Positions 1 to 6,900 are shown, numbered from the stretch's first letter. The stretch is DNA of 8,377 bases from Anaerolineales bacterium (GCA_018263655.1 JAANWY010000001.1:1-8377), one strand, 5' to 3'. Notes: generated by a model from the sequence alone, not told the origin. Numbers and translations: made by a program.

Positions 1-90
1 TAGGAACAAGCCGGCACGGTAGAGGCCCGCAATAGCTGTCCCATCCTCCGCGAAGTTGGGGGACAGCGCGAGCGCCCGACCACCCGACAT
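1..90 (-). CDS. Partial BNR/YCF48-type repeat protein, runs off the left edge
   Basis: Read on the minus strand, this stretch encodes an uninterrupted frame containing ALALSPNFAEDGTAIAG followed by LYRAGLFL. That is the pattern of the beta-propeller repeats (BNR/YCF48/sortilin-like) common in secreted Chloroflexota proteins. The only ATG in frame is at 88-90 and it falls inside the repeat, with no signal peptide and no convincing ribosome binding site. The frame stays open further upstream (residues AHVGTIDAGMSGG), so the true 5' end is either farther right, to about position 130-175, or missing. The coding part continues beyond the left edge. The family is inferred from one repeat only. Confidence 0.4.
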   Translation of the reverse strand, partial: MSGGRALALSPNFAEDGTAIAGLYRAGLFL

Positions 91-194
91 CCCAGCGTCG
101 ATGGTGCCGACGTGCGCCAGAGCGCCACCTTCACCGGACGGCGGAGCCGGCTCCGCGCCAGTCTTCGACCGCCTATCAGCGGTTTGAGGGCGGC

Positions 195-551
195 GTGATG
201 ATGTGGCGCGGCGACACGCGAACGATCTATGTGCTCTACGACGGTGATGCGCCGGGAGCCTCGGGGCGTCGCTCTTGGGACGGGTTCGAGGACACGTGGA
301 CGCCGGATCAGCCCGAGAGTGATCCGGCACTCCAGCCGCCGCCAGACCGTCAGCAGCCGGTGCGTGGCTTTGGTAAGGTGTGGCGCACGCAACCGGGGGT
401 GCGCGAGCGCCTTGGCTGGGCCCTGGCGCCAGAGGAGGCTTACGCGTCTCCCATCCAAGCGTTCGAACGCGGCGCAGTTGTTGGCCTTGGGTCGTCGGTG
501 TACGTGCTGGTGCGCGCCGCCGGCGCGCCGGCTATCTGGATGCGGAGGTAG
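195..551 (+). CDS. C-terminal fragment of a Chloroflexota secreted repeat protein (possibly 5'-truncated)
   Basis: The start shown is GTG 195, with ATG at 198 and 201 equally possible; a GAGGG at 186-190 could serve as a ribosome binding site. The coding pattern clearly begins earlier in the same frame: the residues before the start read TAYQRFEGG, which with MMWRGDTRTIYVLYDGD forms one half of a repeat. The second half, near the C-terminus, is IQAFERGAVVGLGSSVYVLV. Between them lies a W-x-x-F-x-DTW segment and a QPVRGFGKVWR / VRERLGWA segment. I recall this arrangement from the C-termini of extracellular Chloroflexota proteins without an assigned function. The frame is open only back to a TAG at 33-35, and no signal peptide is visible, so the N-terminal part seems lost. 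The stop at 549-551 lies inside the leader of the next gene, suggesting co-transcription. Confidence 0.55.
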   Translation: MMMWRGDTRTIYVLYDGDAPGASGRRSWDGFEDTWTPDQPESDPALQPPPDRQQPVRGFGKVWRTQPGVRERLGWALAPEEAYASPIQAFERGAVVGLGSSVYVLVRAAGAPAIWMRR

Positions 552-558
552 GGTCTAC

Positions 559-1119
559 GTGCTGAGCCAATTGCGGGATCGGGTTGCGTGGGTTGGGTGG
601 CTGCGAGCGGTTCTGGCAGTCGCAGGCGTCTCGTTGATCTATTGCTTGCTCCAGAGGGGGTGGCAGCTTGCCCTGATACCACCGAGTATCCCGGTCTCTG
701 TCCTGCGGCGTTCGATCCGCGTGTATTTCGGCGTGACGCTAACGGTGGGCACTCTGCTGACGCCGTTCGTCTTCCGCTGGGCCAACTCACGGCGGGCCCT
801 GTTCTTGATGCGCGCCGGCTTGCTGATGACGTTGGCCGGGTTGCTGGGGCTGTGGATTTACTTGCCGCTCACGACCACGCTGAATAACGCCGGCGGGGTT
901 GTGTTTGATCCGGGGCATACGTTGTCAGAGGCTGCTCCGACGGGGGCGCTGTGGCTCTTCCTGTGCTTGGCTGGTTGGCTGCCGTACCTGGCCGGCTTCC
1001 GCGAATTCGACGACTACGGCCGCATCGAGCAGATCGCCTTCCTCTTCACCCTACTCGTCCCCCTCTACCTTCTCCTTTATCTGGTTGTGTTGACCGGTTA
1101 CTACATCACCGCGCCCTGA
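559..1119 (+). CDS. Small polytopic membrane protein, unknown function
   Basis: 186 aa from GTG 559. This start is chosen because GGAGG at 544-548 is 10 nt upstream and because it begins just after the preceding gene stops at 551; longer versions of the frame would overlap the upstream gene. About five hydrophobic helices are visible: VGWLRAVLAVAGVSLIYCLL, VYFGVTLTVGTLLTPFVF, the stretch starting MRAGLLMTLAGLLGLW, ALWLFLCLAGWLPYLAGF, and a long C-terminal pair around FLFTLLVPLYLLLYLVVL. Between helices 3 and 4 there is a loop with NNAGGVVFDPGHTLSE. I do not recognise the family. The gene is probably translated together with the fragment upstream, and is followed after 20 nt by a strong terminator. 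Confidence 0.7.
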   Translation: MLSQLRDRVAWVGWLRAVLAVAGVSLIYCLLQRGWQLALIPPSIPVSVLRRSIRVYFGVTLTVGTLLTPFVFRWANSRRALFLMRAGLLMTLAGLLGLWIYLPLTTTLNNAGGVVFDPGHTLSEAAPTGALWLFLCLAGWLPYLAGFREFDDYGRIEQIAFLFTLLVPLYLLLYLVVLTGYYITAP

Positions 1120-1139
1120 TCGGTGTCCAGTGAAGAGGC

Positions 1140-1191
1140 CGGAAAAATGAGGTCGGTGGGGGCGGCCGCCCCCACCGACCCCATTTTTCCG
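1140..1191. terminator. Bidirectional terminator, near-perfect loopless palindrome
   Basis: Two 26-nt arms (1140-1165 and 1166-1191) are reverse complements with a single mismatch (A1150 opposite C1181) and no spacer at the centre. The core is G+C-rich (GGTCGGTGGGGGCGG on the left arm), flanked by AAAAA on the left and TTTTT on the right, so each strand has a stem followed by a T-run. It lies between two convergent genes whose stops are at 1117-1119 (plus) and 1198-1200 (minus), the classic place for a two-way terminator. Confidence 0.9.
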
Positions 1192-1197
1192 CATTTC

Positions 1198-1998
1198 TCA
1201 TAGCCGCAGCCAAGCGGCGAGGTCGGGGTGTCGTCGATGGGCTGTGAGGTCAATTGAAAGGGGGGAGATTGACACGACACCGTCGATGAGAGCTTTGATG
1301 TCCGAGTTTGGATCGAGCGTCTCCAGGTCCACGTGGCGCTCGTAGCCCACGAAGTCCGGATGGTTCTTGTCTGGGTTATGCTCCACCCTTGCCTGAAAGT
1401 AGCGCTGACGTGAGGCGCTGGTGACGCGCCACGGCGTGTGTGAAGTTGCCTCCTGCGGCACGTTCACGTTCAGAATGTCGATGCCGGCCGGCAGTGGTGC
1501 GTTCAGCATGTGTTGAGCGAGACGCTGTGTCACCGCTGAAGCGGTGGAGAAATCGACGGCGTCGTCGTGGCTGAGGTGGTGCTCGATTTCTGTCTCGAGT
1601 GACATCGCCAACGTCGGTATGCCGAAGCTCGCGGCCTCGATAGCGGCCCCCACCGTTCCGGAAATCGTGACCCCAGTGCCCACATTCTCGCCGTAGTTGA
1701 TGCCGGCGATGACGAGATCGGGGGGCCTCGGAGCCAACAGCATGATGCCGGCGCGCGTGACCTGAGCCGGCGATGCCTCGAAGGCCACGGCCGGGACCTC
1801 CGTGTCGTTAACGGTCAGCGTTTCGTCGTGCCGGCTGCCTGGATGGTGCAGAAAATTGCGGCTGGCGCCCGTCTGCTGGTGTTTGGGCGCTACCACCAAT
1901 ACATCGGCAAGATCGTAAACGGCGATGACGGCAGCCGCCAAGCCTGGCGAGGCGATGCCGTCATCGTTTGTGATCAGGATCAGGGGTGTAGGGCTCAC
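1198..1998 (-). CDS. surE: 5'/3'-nucleotidase SurE
   Basis: 266 aa, within the normal SurE size range. SurE is a cytoplasmic metal-dependent phosphatase acting on nucleoside monophosphates. The family motifs are in order: TNDDGI at residues 10-15 (metal ligands D12 and D13), APKHQQTGAS at 37-46, AGINYGENVG at 98-107 (metal ligand N101), and SGTVGAA at 113-119. The metal-binding serine seen in E. coli and Thermotoga SurE (RSGAS / RSATG) is threonine here (T43), which keeps a hydroxyl. The start is GTG, whose last two bases overlap the TGA stop of the upstream membrane protein gene (GTGA, 4-nt overlap). No good independent ribosome binding site is visible, so translation is probably coupled. 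The gene ends directly at the palindromic terminator. Confidence 0.95.
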   Translation of the reverse strand: MSPTPLILITNDDGIASPGLAAAVIAVYDLADVLVVAPKHQQTGASRNFLHHPGSRHDETLTVNDTEVPAVAFEASPAQVTRAGIMLLAPRPPDLVIAGINYGENVGTGVTISGTVGAAIEAASFGIPTLAMSLETEIEHHLSHDDAVDFSTASAVTQRLAQHMLNAPLPAGIDILNVNVPQEATSHTPWRVTSASRQRYFQARVEHNPDKNHPDFVGYERHVDLETLDPNSDIKALIDGVVSISPLSIDLTAHRRHPDLAAWLRL

Positions 1999-2912
1999 TC
2001 GGCCGGCCGCTTCGGGAGCTCAAGATACGTGAGTGTCCAGACGGCGCTCGTAAACACCGTGTACAGGGCGTTGATGAAGGCGAAGATCACAATCGCCGGC
2101 AGCAGGAACGGCAGCGCACCCAGGACGGCCGCGAGCCCGCTCTCGAACACGGCGTACATCAGGGCTGCCGGCCCACCGACGAAGGCAAGCGCTACTAATC
2201 CAACGAGGAAGTTGACGGCTGCCCACACCAACCCGATGACGAACATGATGAGCCACATGGCGATGACCTGTCCCAGGTTGGCCCGGACCAGCCGATAGCC
2301 GTTGCGCATAGCGTCGAACACACTGTTGCCGGCAAGCACCACCTGTCGATAGAAGAACGTCTTCAGGATGCTCAGGATGATGGCTCCGGCGATGATGACG
2401 GGCACGAACACCGCGGCGCAGCACAGCAGTACGAAGACGACTGGACCGAGGTCGCCTTGATCCGCTATCATGAAGAGGGGGACGATGATCAGCAGGGCCA
2501 GGAATATCGCAATCAGGAAGACCGGCACGAAGATCGCAATATCAACCCCAAAGAGACGAAGGGCGCTCCGCGACCAGCCGACGTCGAAGCCGTGACGCAC
2601 CGTTGGGTCTTCCCCTTCCTCGATCTCGCCCACGAGACCAATCAGAGCCGTCTGGCACACGTAGTTGATGATGGCAGCCAGAATAGCTAGCCCGATAGCC
2701 AGGGTCACGATCACGAGGATTAGAATCAACCCCAAGCTGGGCCCCATGGCGAACTGACTCGGCGGAACCTCGTTGCCCTGAAAAGTGTACTGAAAGCCGT
2801 TGCCGGCCCCTCCGCCGGCGCTAAACAACGCCAGCAGGAAGCCAAATACCCAGAGCACCCGATAACGACGGGTGATGGCAAAGCTGCGTTCAAGAATTCC
2901 GAAGTAGTCCAT
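1995..2912 (-). CDS. Polytopic membrane protein (GPDPase-membrane-domain / DUF975-like)
   Basis: 305 aa, starting at ATG 2912 with a GAGGAG ribosome binding site 8 nt upstream on the minus strand. The N-terminus (MDYFGILERSFAITRRYRVLW) is a short amphipathic stretch before the first membrane span at about 18-32. Further hydrophobic stretches lie near residues 60-94, 116-149, 156-182, 216-247 and 264-297, so six or more spans. A soluble loop after the second stretch reads GEIEEGEDPTVRHGFDVGW. The segment VFDAMRNGYRLVRANLGQVI resembles the 'A-x-x-x-x-W-x-L-V-x-x-N' element of glycerophosphodiester phosphodiesterase membrane domains and related DUF975-type proteins. The family link is by pattern only and no catalytic residues are visible. 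It overlaps surE by 4 nt and heads that operon, but nothing shows that the products interact. Confidence 0.8.
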   Translation of the reverse strand: MDYFGILERSFAITRRYRVLWVFGFLLALFSAGGGAGNGFQYTFQGNEVPPSQFAMGPSLGLILILVIVTLAIGLAILAAIINYVCQTALIGLVGEIEEGEDPTVRHGFDVGWSRSALRLFGVDIAIFVPVFLIAIFLALLIIVPLFMIADQGDLGPVVFVLLCCAAVFVPVIIAGAIILSILKTFFYRQVVLAGNSVFDAMRNGYRLVRANLGQVIAMWLIMFVIGLVWAAVNFLVGLVALAFVGGPAALMYAVFESGLAAVLGALPFLLPAIVIFAFINALYTVFTSAVWTLTYLELPKRPAE

Positions 2913-3208
2913 TGGTGATTCTCCTCACTTTCTCTGTGTTTACGGTCGGTGACCTCTGCGATATGGGGCCGACCAAAATCTATTGGTGCGTAGTAGCGCT
3001 CTCGGTCGCTTGGAAACGGCTGAGGCCGCCACTCCCAACGAATTTTGGGCACACGCCGACGATATGTGGGACGCCTTCACACTGCGTCCATGCAGTATAC
3101 TGTACGTACTCCCGAGCCGGAGGTCGCGGGCGTTGGTCATGTATTGGGCTTCGGGGCATCTTACCATGATGATAGATGTGGACGGCCAGCCCGTCAAGTG
3201 CCGAAATC
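2913..3208. other. Intergenic region between divergent genes, no gene recognised
   Basis: This is the shared upstream region of the minus-strand membrane protein/surE operon and the plus-strand regulator. Open frames occur on both strands but all overlap one another, lack ribosome binding sites, and their translations resemble no protein I know. Visible structure: a pair of short palindromes CAGTATACTG (3093-3102) and GTACGTAC (3102-3109), and a weak inverted repeat GGTCGG/CCGACC around 2945-2976 in the leader of the minus-strand gene. I could not identify a convincing -35/-10 pair for the minus-strand operon. Confidence 0.5.
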
Positions 3209-3403
3209 TACCACTCCCAGCAATTCTAATTATGGCGGCCAGCATGCTGAGCGACGTCCTGAGCCTGTCGAAGGGTAGCGAGCGTATCGAAGCGTGCTGG
3301 CCGCGCAAGAAGCATACTGAGTAGGCGTCAGCCGTATCGAAGTGTGCTTCTTGCACGGCCAGCACCCGATTTCGTGCCATAATTAGAATTGCTGTACCAA
3401 TCC
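3209..3403. mobile_element. MITE-like element, 177 bp, with 19-bp TIRs and 9-bp target duplication
   Basis: Terminal inverted repeats are perfect over 19 nt: CAGCAATTCTAATTATGGC at 3218-3236 and its reverse complement at 3376-3394. Directly outside them lie direct repeats TACCACTCC (3209-3217) and TACCAATCC (3395-3403), 8 of 9 identical, as expected for an ageing target-site duplication. The interior has no credible ORF. It folds into a 24-nt-arm hairpin (3294-3317 with 3342-3365, 22 of 24 paired), and GCGGCCAGCATGC (3235-3247) can compete for the left arm. It also holds the CCTGAGCCTGTCGAAGG sequence, a dispersed repeat I recall from many bacterial genomes. The parent transposase family is unknown. 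Confidence 0.8.
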
Positions 3404-3411
3404 TGCCCATC

Positions 3412-3440
3412 TTGTAAATGGCGGGATGTTGTAGTACAAT
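3412..3440 (+). promoter_or_regulatory. Sigma70-type promoter of the MalT/SARP regulator gene
   Basis: TTGTAA (3412-3417) and TACAAT (3435-3440) are separated by 17 nt, giving 4/6 and 5/6 matches to the -35 and -10 consensus. Transcription would start near 3447, leaving a leader of about 85 nt before ATG 3532. The -35 lies only 9 nt from the right target duplication of the MITE-like element, so the insertion has replaced whatever sequence was originally just upstream of this promoter. Confidence 0.65.
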
Positions 3441-3449
3441 ATTAGGGCT

Positions 3450-3477
3450 CTGACACGCCGTTCGTGTTCGCTGTCAG
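3450..3477 (+). other. Leader hairpin of the regulator mRNA
   Basis: CTGACA (3450-3455) pairs perfectly with TGTCAG (3472-3477). A nested alternative pairs ACACG with CGTGT inside, and an outer CTCT/AGAG pair (3448-3451 with 3480-3483) may extend the stem past a bulge. It begins within a few bases of the predicted transcription start. It has no T-run, so it is more likely a 5' stabilising or protein-binding structure than a terminator. Confidence 0.4.
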
Positions 3478-3531
3478 TGCAGAGCGGTTCCTGCCCATCG
3501 TTCAAGGTTTGGCCCTGTGCGGAGTCGCTCA

Positions 3532-6500
3532 ATGACAGAATTGATTACCACCAAAATCGTCCCTCCTCGACGCCGGCCCGATCTCCTAGACCGGCCGCGT
3601 CTGCTCGATACGCTTCGCGAAAACGCCCATCGGCGTCTGGTCGTCGTGTCTGCGCCGGCCGGTTATGGTAAGACCTCGCTGCTGGCAGATTTCGCCCACC
3701 AACTTGATAGCCCCGTCTGCTGGTACACGGTGACCGAACCAGACGAGAACCTCTGGGCATTTGCCCGGTATATCGTCGGGGCGATTCGGCAACAATATCC
3801 CGACTTCGGAGCGCGGTCGCTGCGGCACATTGACCGCGAAACCGAAGATCGCGACGCCCTGGTGACGACCCTGGTGAATGAGATCCATGCCTTAGGGCGA
3901 CCATTCTGGCTGATAGTCGACGATTTCCACGTTGTCGAACAGGCTCAGGATGTGCACGATTTCCTGGCGTCTCTGATCCCGCTGTTGCCCGATAACTGCC
4001 ACATGGTGATTGCCACGCGTACCGTTCCGGATCTTGGCCCGGAAATGGTGGCGCGCCTCGTCGCCCGCCGCGAGATCATCGGTTTGGGGCGGGATGCGCT
4101 CAGATTCACGCCCGAGGAAGTTCAAGCTTTCCTGCGTGATGCCTATGACTATGAGATTTCGCTGGATCAAGCGCGCGAACTCGCCGAGGTGTCTGAAGGC
4201 TGGATTACGGCCATCATCCTGACCAGTCAGGCCGGCGATCCCCTGGCCGGCATCGCACGCGCTCGGGACGCGGGAGAACGATTGTATGAGTACTTGGCGA
4301 CCGAGGTGCTGGCGCGGTTGTCACCAGATACGCGCAACTTCCTGCTGGATAGTTCTGTATTGCGCGAAATGGCTCCCGAGGTTGTCAACGCCCTCCTCGA
4401 CATGGACGACGCCGGCCTGGTACTGGAGCTCTTGGAGCACCAAAACATCTTCGTCTCGCGTTTGGAGGGTCGTGAGCGCCATCGCTACGCCGGTGATGAG
4501 CCACAAGTCTGGTATCGTTATCATTCGCTTTTCCGTGAGTTCTTGCTGACCTGGCTGCGGGAGACGAACCCCCAGCGCTACTGGAGCCTGCAGCAGCAGG
4601 CCGGCTACGTAATGGTCGAGGCCGGTCACTGGGGGCAGGCGATTGACTATTTCCTGGAAGCCGGCGCCTACGAACAGGCAGCGCATGCCATTGAGGAGCA
4701 GGCGCATCGAGAATTCACAACGTCTTTGGCCGATCGCCTGTCGCGGTGGATCGATGCTTTGCCGGCAGAGGTACTGGAGCGTCACCCCCGGCTCTTGAGG
4801 TGCCGGGCCAGGTCAGCCACGGAACGGGACAATGATCCAGCGCGCGCACTCCAGTTGTGTGAGCTGGCGGAAACGATCTTGCGCCGACGGAATGATGCCG
4901 TCGAGCTGGCCTGGGTGGTGGTGGAGAAGGCGGTCGCGTTGCGCATCCAGGGTCAGTTGCAGGCCGTCATCGATCACTGCGAGGAAGCTCTGGAGTTGGC
5001 GCCTGACGATGAATGGTCTGTCATCGCGGAAGCTCAACGGAACCGGGGGCTGGCCGAGGTCCGACTGGGGCAGCCGGAGGAAGGTGTCACAGCGCTGCGC
5101 ACCTCCTTGGATCTGTGGCAGCAGGTTGGTAACCGAACCAGTTGTGCTGTGCTGCACAATGATTTGGGCCACGCATTGTATCAACTGGGGAACCTTACTG
5201 CTTCTGAACTGCACTATCGAAAAGCGCTGGAGATTTGGAACGCCCTCGATGATCCAGGGCGTGCTGTCTTGGTCCTCAACAACATCGCCCTCGTGTATCA
5301 CGACCGGGGTAGTTATACCGAGTCACTCAAAGAGTACCGGCGGGCTTTGGAGCGCGCGCGTGACTCGGGCAGCCGGCGCTACCGGGCCTATGCCTTGATC
5401 GGGATGGGCGACGTCTATCGGGACCTGGGCCGGTACACCGATGCTGTGGAGACCTACAAGCAAGGCTTGCTCGATGCCAGAAAGGCGGGGGACGCTTACC
5501 TCGGCGCTTACTGCCTGGATGCGCTGGGTCAGACGTATCACCTGATGGGTGAAACGTCCGATGGCATTGCTCTGATTCGCCGGGCCTACGAGGATGCCCA
5601 GGAACGCGGCGCTGCGCACGAGGTGGCCCTCTATCAACTCTCCCTCGGCGCCATCGCTCATACACAGGGCTTCCTGGACGAGGCCAGGTCCCGATTGAAG
5701 CATTGCATTACGCACTTTCAACAGGGGCATCTGGCAGAACTTGCCAAGGCCTACCTCCATCTGGCGCAGACCAGTCATTTGGCCTATCGGCCGCAGGAGA
5801 TGCGCGAATCTATCCGCAACGCAGAACTCTGCCTATTCCGTTTGGCGTATGACGGGTTTGTTTTGGCAACGCTACTGCGGACCGCCGGCGCTATCCAGGC
5901 CAGCGCTGACACAAGCCCGTACCTGAGGGATCTGTTAGGGCAAGCGGAGGAGCGGCTTGGCCCGGCCCCAGAGCTGGCGCTGCGCTCGCCCCAACCCGCC
6001 TTGCGGGTCCGCATGTTGGGCCAGCCTCGGGTCTATCGAGGTGACGCGCCGCTGGAGAATGATGACTGGAGCCGGCTGCGTGCCCAGGAGCTGTTTTTCT
6101 ACCTGCTCACGAACCCACGCCGAACTGCACAGCAGATCGGTGCGGATCTCTGGCCGGATTTGAGCCCGTCGAAGGTCAAGAACAACTTCTACGTCACGGT
6201 GTCGCGTGTCCGAGGAGCGTTAGGTGATCCTGAGTGTGTCGTTTGTGAAGATGGGCGGTATGCCATTCGGGCTCCACAACTGTGGGTTGACGTGCACCAG
6301 TTTCGGGAGGCCATAGACCTGGCCCGTACCAGTCCGACTGAGCAGGTGGAAGCCCGGCAGTTGGAGCGTGCTGTGAGTCTCTACCAGGGTGATTTTCTGC
6401 AGGATTTTCCTGCCGAGTCAGACCAGTCTTGGGTGCGAGAGGAGCGGGAGGCTCTGCGACGCGCATACGAAGGAGCGCTTGACCGCCTCATTGAGTACTG

Positions 6501-6588
6501 GACGGCGCGGGGCGACGAACAGAGACGCCATCAATACGCCCAGCTCCGGTCGAAGATGGTGGAGGTGCCCGAGATGTCGACGGACTGA
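3532..6588 (+). CDS. MalT-type STAND ATPase / TPR / SARP-like transcriptional regulator
   Basis: 1018 aa from ATG 3532, chosen over the upstream GTG 3517 because GGAG (3521-3524) sits 7 nt before it and MTELITTKIVPP matches the usual N-terminus of this family. Domains: an NTPase with Walker A APAGYGKTS (residues 41-49) and Walker B LIVDDFH (127-133); an ATR sensor after LPDNCHMVI; a winged-helix/arm region ending in YRYHSLFREFLLTWL; then helical repeats. Seven TPR-like units occur at a regular 40-residue spacing from about 494 to 770. The C-terminus (about 823-915) is an OmpR/SARP-type winged helix with SKVKNNFYVTVSRVRGAL as the likely recognition region, not the LuxR-type HTH of classical MalT. 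A shortened bacterial transcriptional activator domain follows (about 919-1018). By family, this is a ligand- and ATP-controlled transcription factor; the inducer is unknown. The adjacent operon (7227-8363) is a candidate target. Confidence 0.9.
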   Translation: MTELITTKIVPPRRRPDLLDRPRLLDTLRENAHRRLVVVSAPAGYGKTSLLADFAHQLDSPVCWYTVTEPDENLWAFARYIVGAIRQQYPDFGARSLRHIDRETEDRDALVTTLVNEIHALGRPFWLIVDDFHVVEQAQDVHDFLASLIPLLPDNCHMVIATRTVPDLGPEMVARLVARREIIGLGRDALRFTPEEVQAFLRDAYDYEISLDQARELAEVSEGWITAIILTSQAGDPLAGIARARDAGERLYEYLATEVLARLSPDTRNFLLDSSVLREMAPEVVNALLDMDDAGLVLELLEHQNIFVSRLEGRERHRYAGDEPQVWYRYHSLFREFLLTWLRETNPQRYWSLQQQAGYVMVEAGHWGQAIDYFLEAGAYEQAAHAIEEQAHREFTTSLADRLSRWIDALPAEVLERHPRLLRCRARSATERDNDPARALQLCELAETILRRRNDAVELAWVVVEKAVALRIQGQLQAVIDHCEEALELAPDDEWSVIAEAQRNRGLAEVRLGQPEEGVTALRTSLDLWQQVGNRTSCAVLHNDLGHALYQLGNLTASELHYRKALEIWNALDDPGRAVLVLNNIALVYHDRGSYTESLKEYRRALERARDSGSRRYRAYALIGMGDVYRDLGRYTDAVETYKQGLLDARKAGDAYLGAYCLDALGQTYHLMGETSDGIALIRRAYEDAQERGAAHEVALYQLSLGAIAHTQGFLDEARSRLKHCITHFQQGHLAELAKAYLHLAQTSHLAYRPQEMRESIRNAELCLFRLAYDGFVLATLLRTAGAIQASADTSPYLRDLLGQAEERLGPAPELALRSPQPALRVRMLGQPRVYRGDAPLENDDWSRLRAQELFFYLLTNPRRTAQQIGADLWPDLSPSKVKNNFYVTVSRVRGALGDPECVVCEDGRYAIRAPQLWVDVHQFREAIDLARTSPTEQVEARQLERAVSLYQGDFLQDFPAESDQSWVREEREALRRAYEGALDRLIEYWTARGDEQRRHQYAQLRSKMVEVPEMSTD

Positions 6589-6646
6589 GTCACGGAGGCA
6601 CTCTTCGCGCCCTGCTCGGGTGACTTCGAAGCGCACCGTCATTTCT

Positions 6647-6678
6647 GGGGCCAGGTGAATTCCCATTTGCCTGGCCCC
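6647..6678 (+). terminator. Rho-independent-type terminator after the regulator gene
   Basis: GGGGCCAGG (6647-6655) pairs perfectly with CCTGGCCCC (6670-6678) around a 14-nt loop. The sequence that follows is pyrimidine-rich (TCTTCTAT) but not a full T-run. It lies 58 nt after the stop codon of the SARP-like regulator, separating it from the downstream operon. Confidence 0.7.
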
Positions 6679-6900
6679 TCTTCTATGTCGCGAGGGGTTC
6701 TACATCTCTTCGTAACCGTTCAGTTGCCCTTACGAAGGTTTGCCAATCGCATTCGGGTTGAAGGGGCCCTCGCCAGCCGAACATTGGCCTCTTGCCAAGA
6801 CTCGGTAAATCGCAAAGCCCGTTCGTAGTGAGCGCGGATGCGCACATCCGTCCGGAACACAGTGGGGTGCCGTCGTGGTACCGTAGGACGCCGGGACGCC
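6679..6900. other. Intergenic region with short hairpins, no supported gene
   Basis: I see no gene here. Minus-strand frames exist (for example reading ALRFTESWQEANVRLA near 6750-6830), but there is no start with a ribosome binding site and no recognisable family. Local structures: a hairpin CTTCGTAA/TTACGAAG (6708-6715 with 6730-6737), TTGGC/GCCAA (6784-6798), and CGGATG/CATCCG (6835-6850). One CGGTAA occurs at 6804-6809, related to the repeats clustered farther downstream. Confidence 0.4.

Noticed and set aside
229..558. A long open frame on the plus strand that joins in frame to the membrane protein at 559, giving a 296-aa product
   Set aside because: Its N-terminal half is Arg-rich with no domain and lies over the better-supported 195-551 frame. 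The GTG at 559 has a good ribosome binding site.
3093..3109. Adjacent palindromes CAGTATACTG and GTACGTAC as an operator or promoter
   Set aside because: TATACT-like -10 boxes can be read on both strands, but the nearest -35-like sequence (TTCACA, 3076-3081) is only 14 nt away and nothing else supports function.
3209..3403. CRISPR array
   Set aside because: The repeated units are inverted and imperfect with no regular direct repeats or spacers; TIRs and flanking target duplications indicate a transposable element instead.
2940..3410. Overlapping open frames on both strands in the surE/regulator intergenic region (for example 2940-3410 minus, 2983-3324 plus)
   Set aside because: They run across the inverted-repeat element, lack ribosome binding sites and resemble no protein; the region is better explained as regulatory sequence plus a MITE.
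3517..3531. GTG 3517 as the start of the MalT/SARP regulator
   Set aside because: It adds only MRSRS, lies before the GGAG ribosome binding site at 3521-3524, and family members usually begin at the equivalent of ATG 3532.
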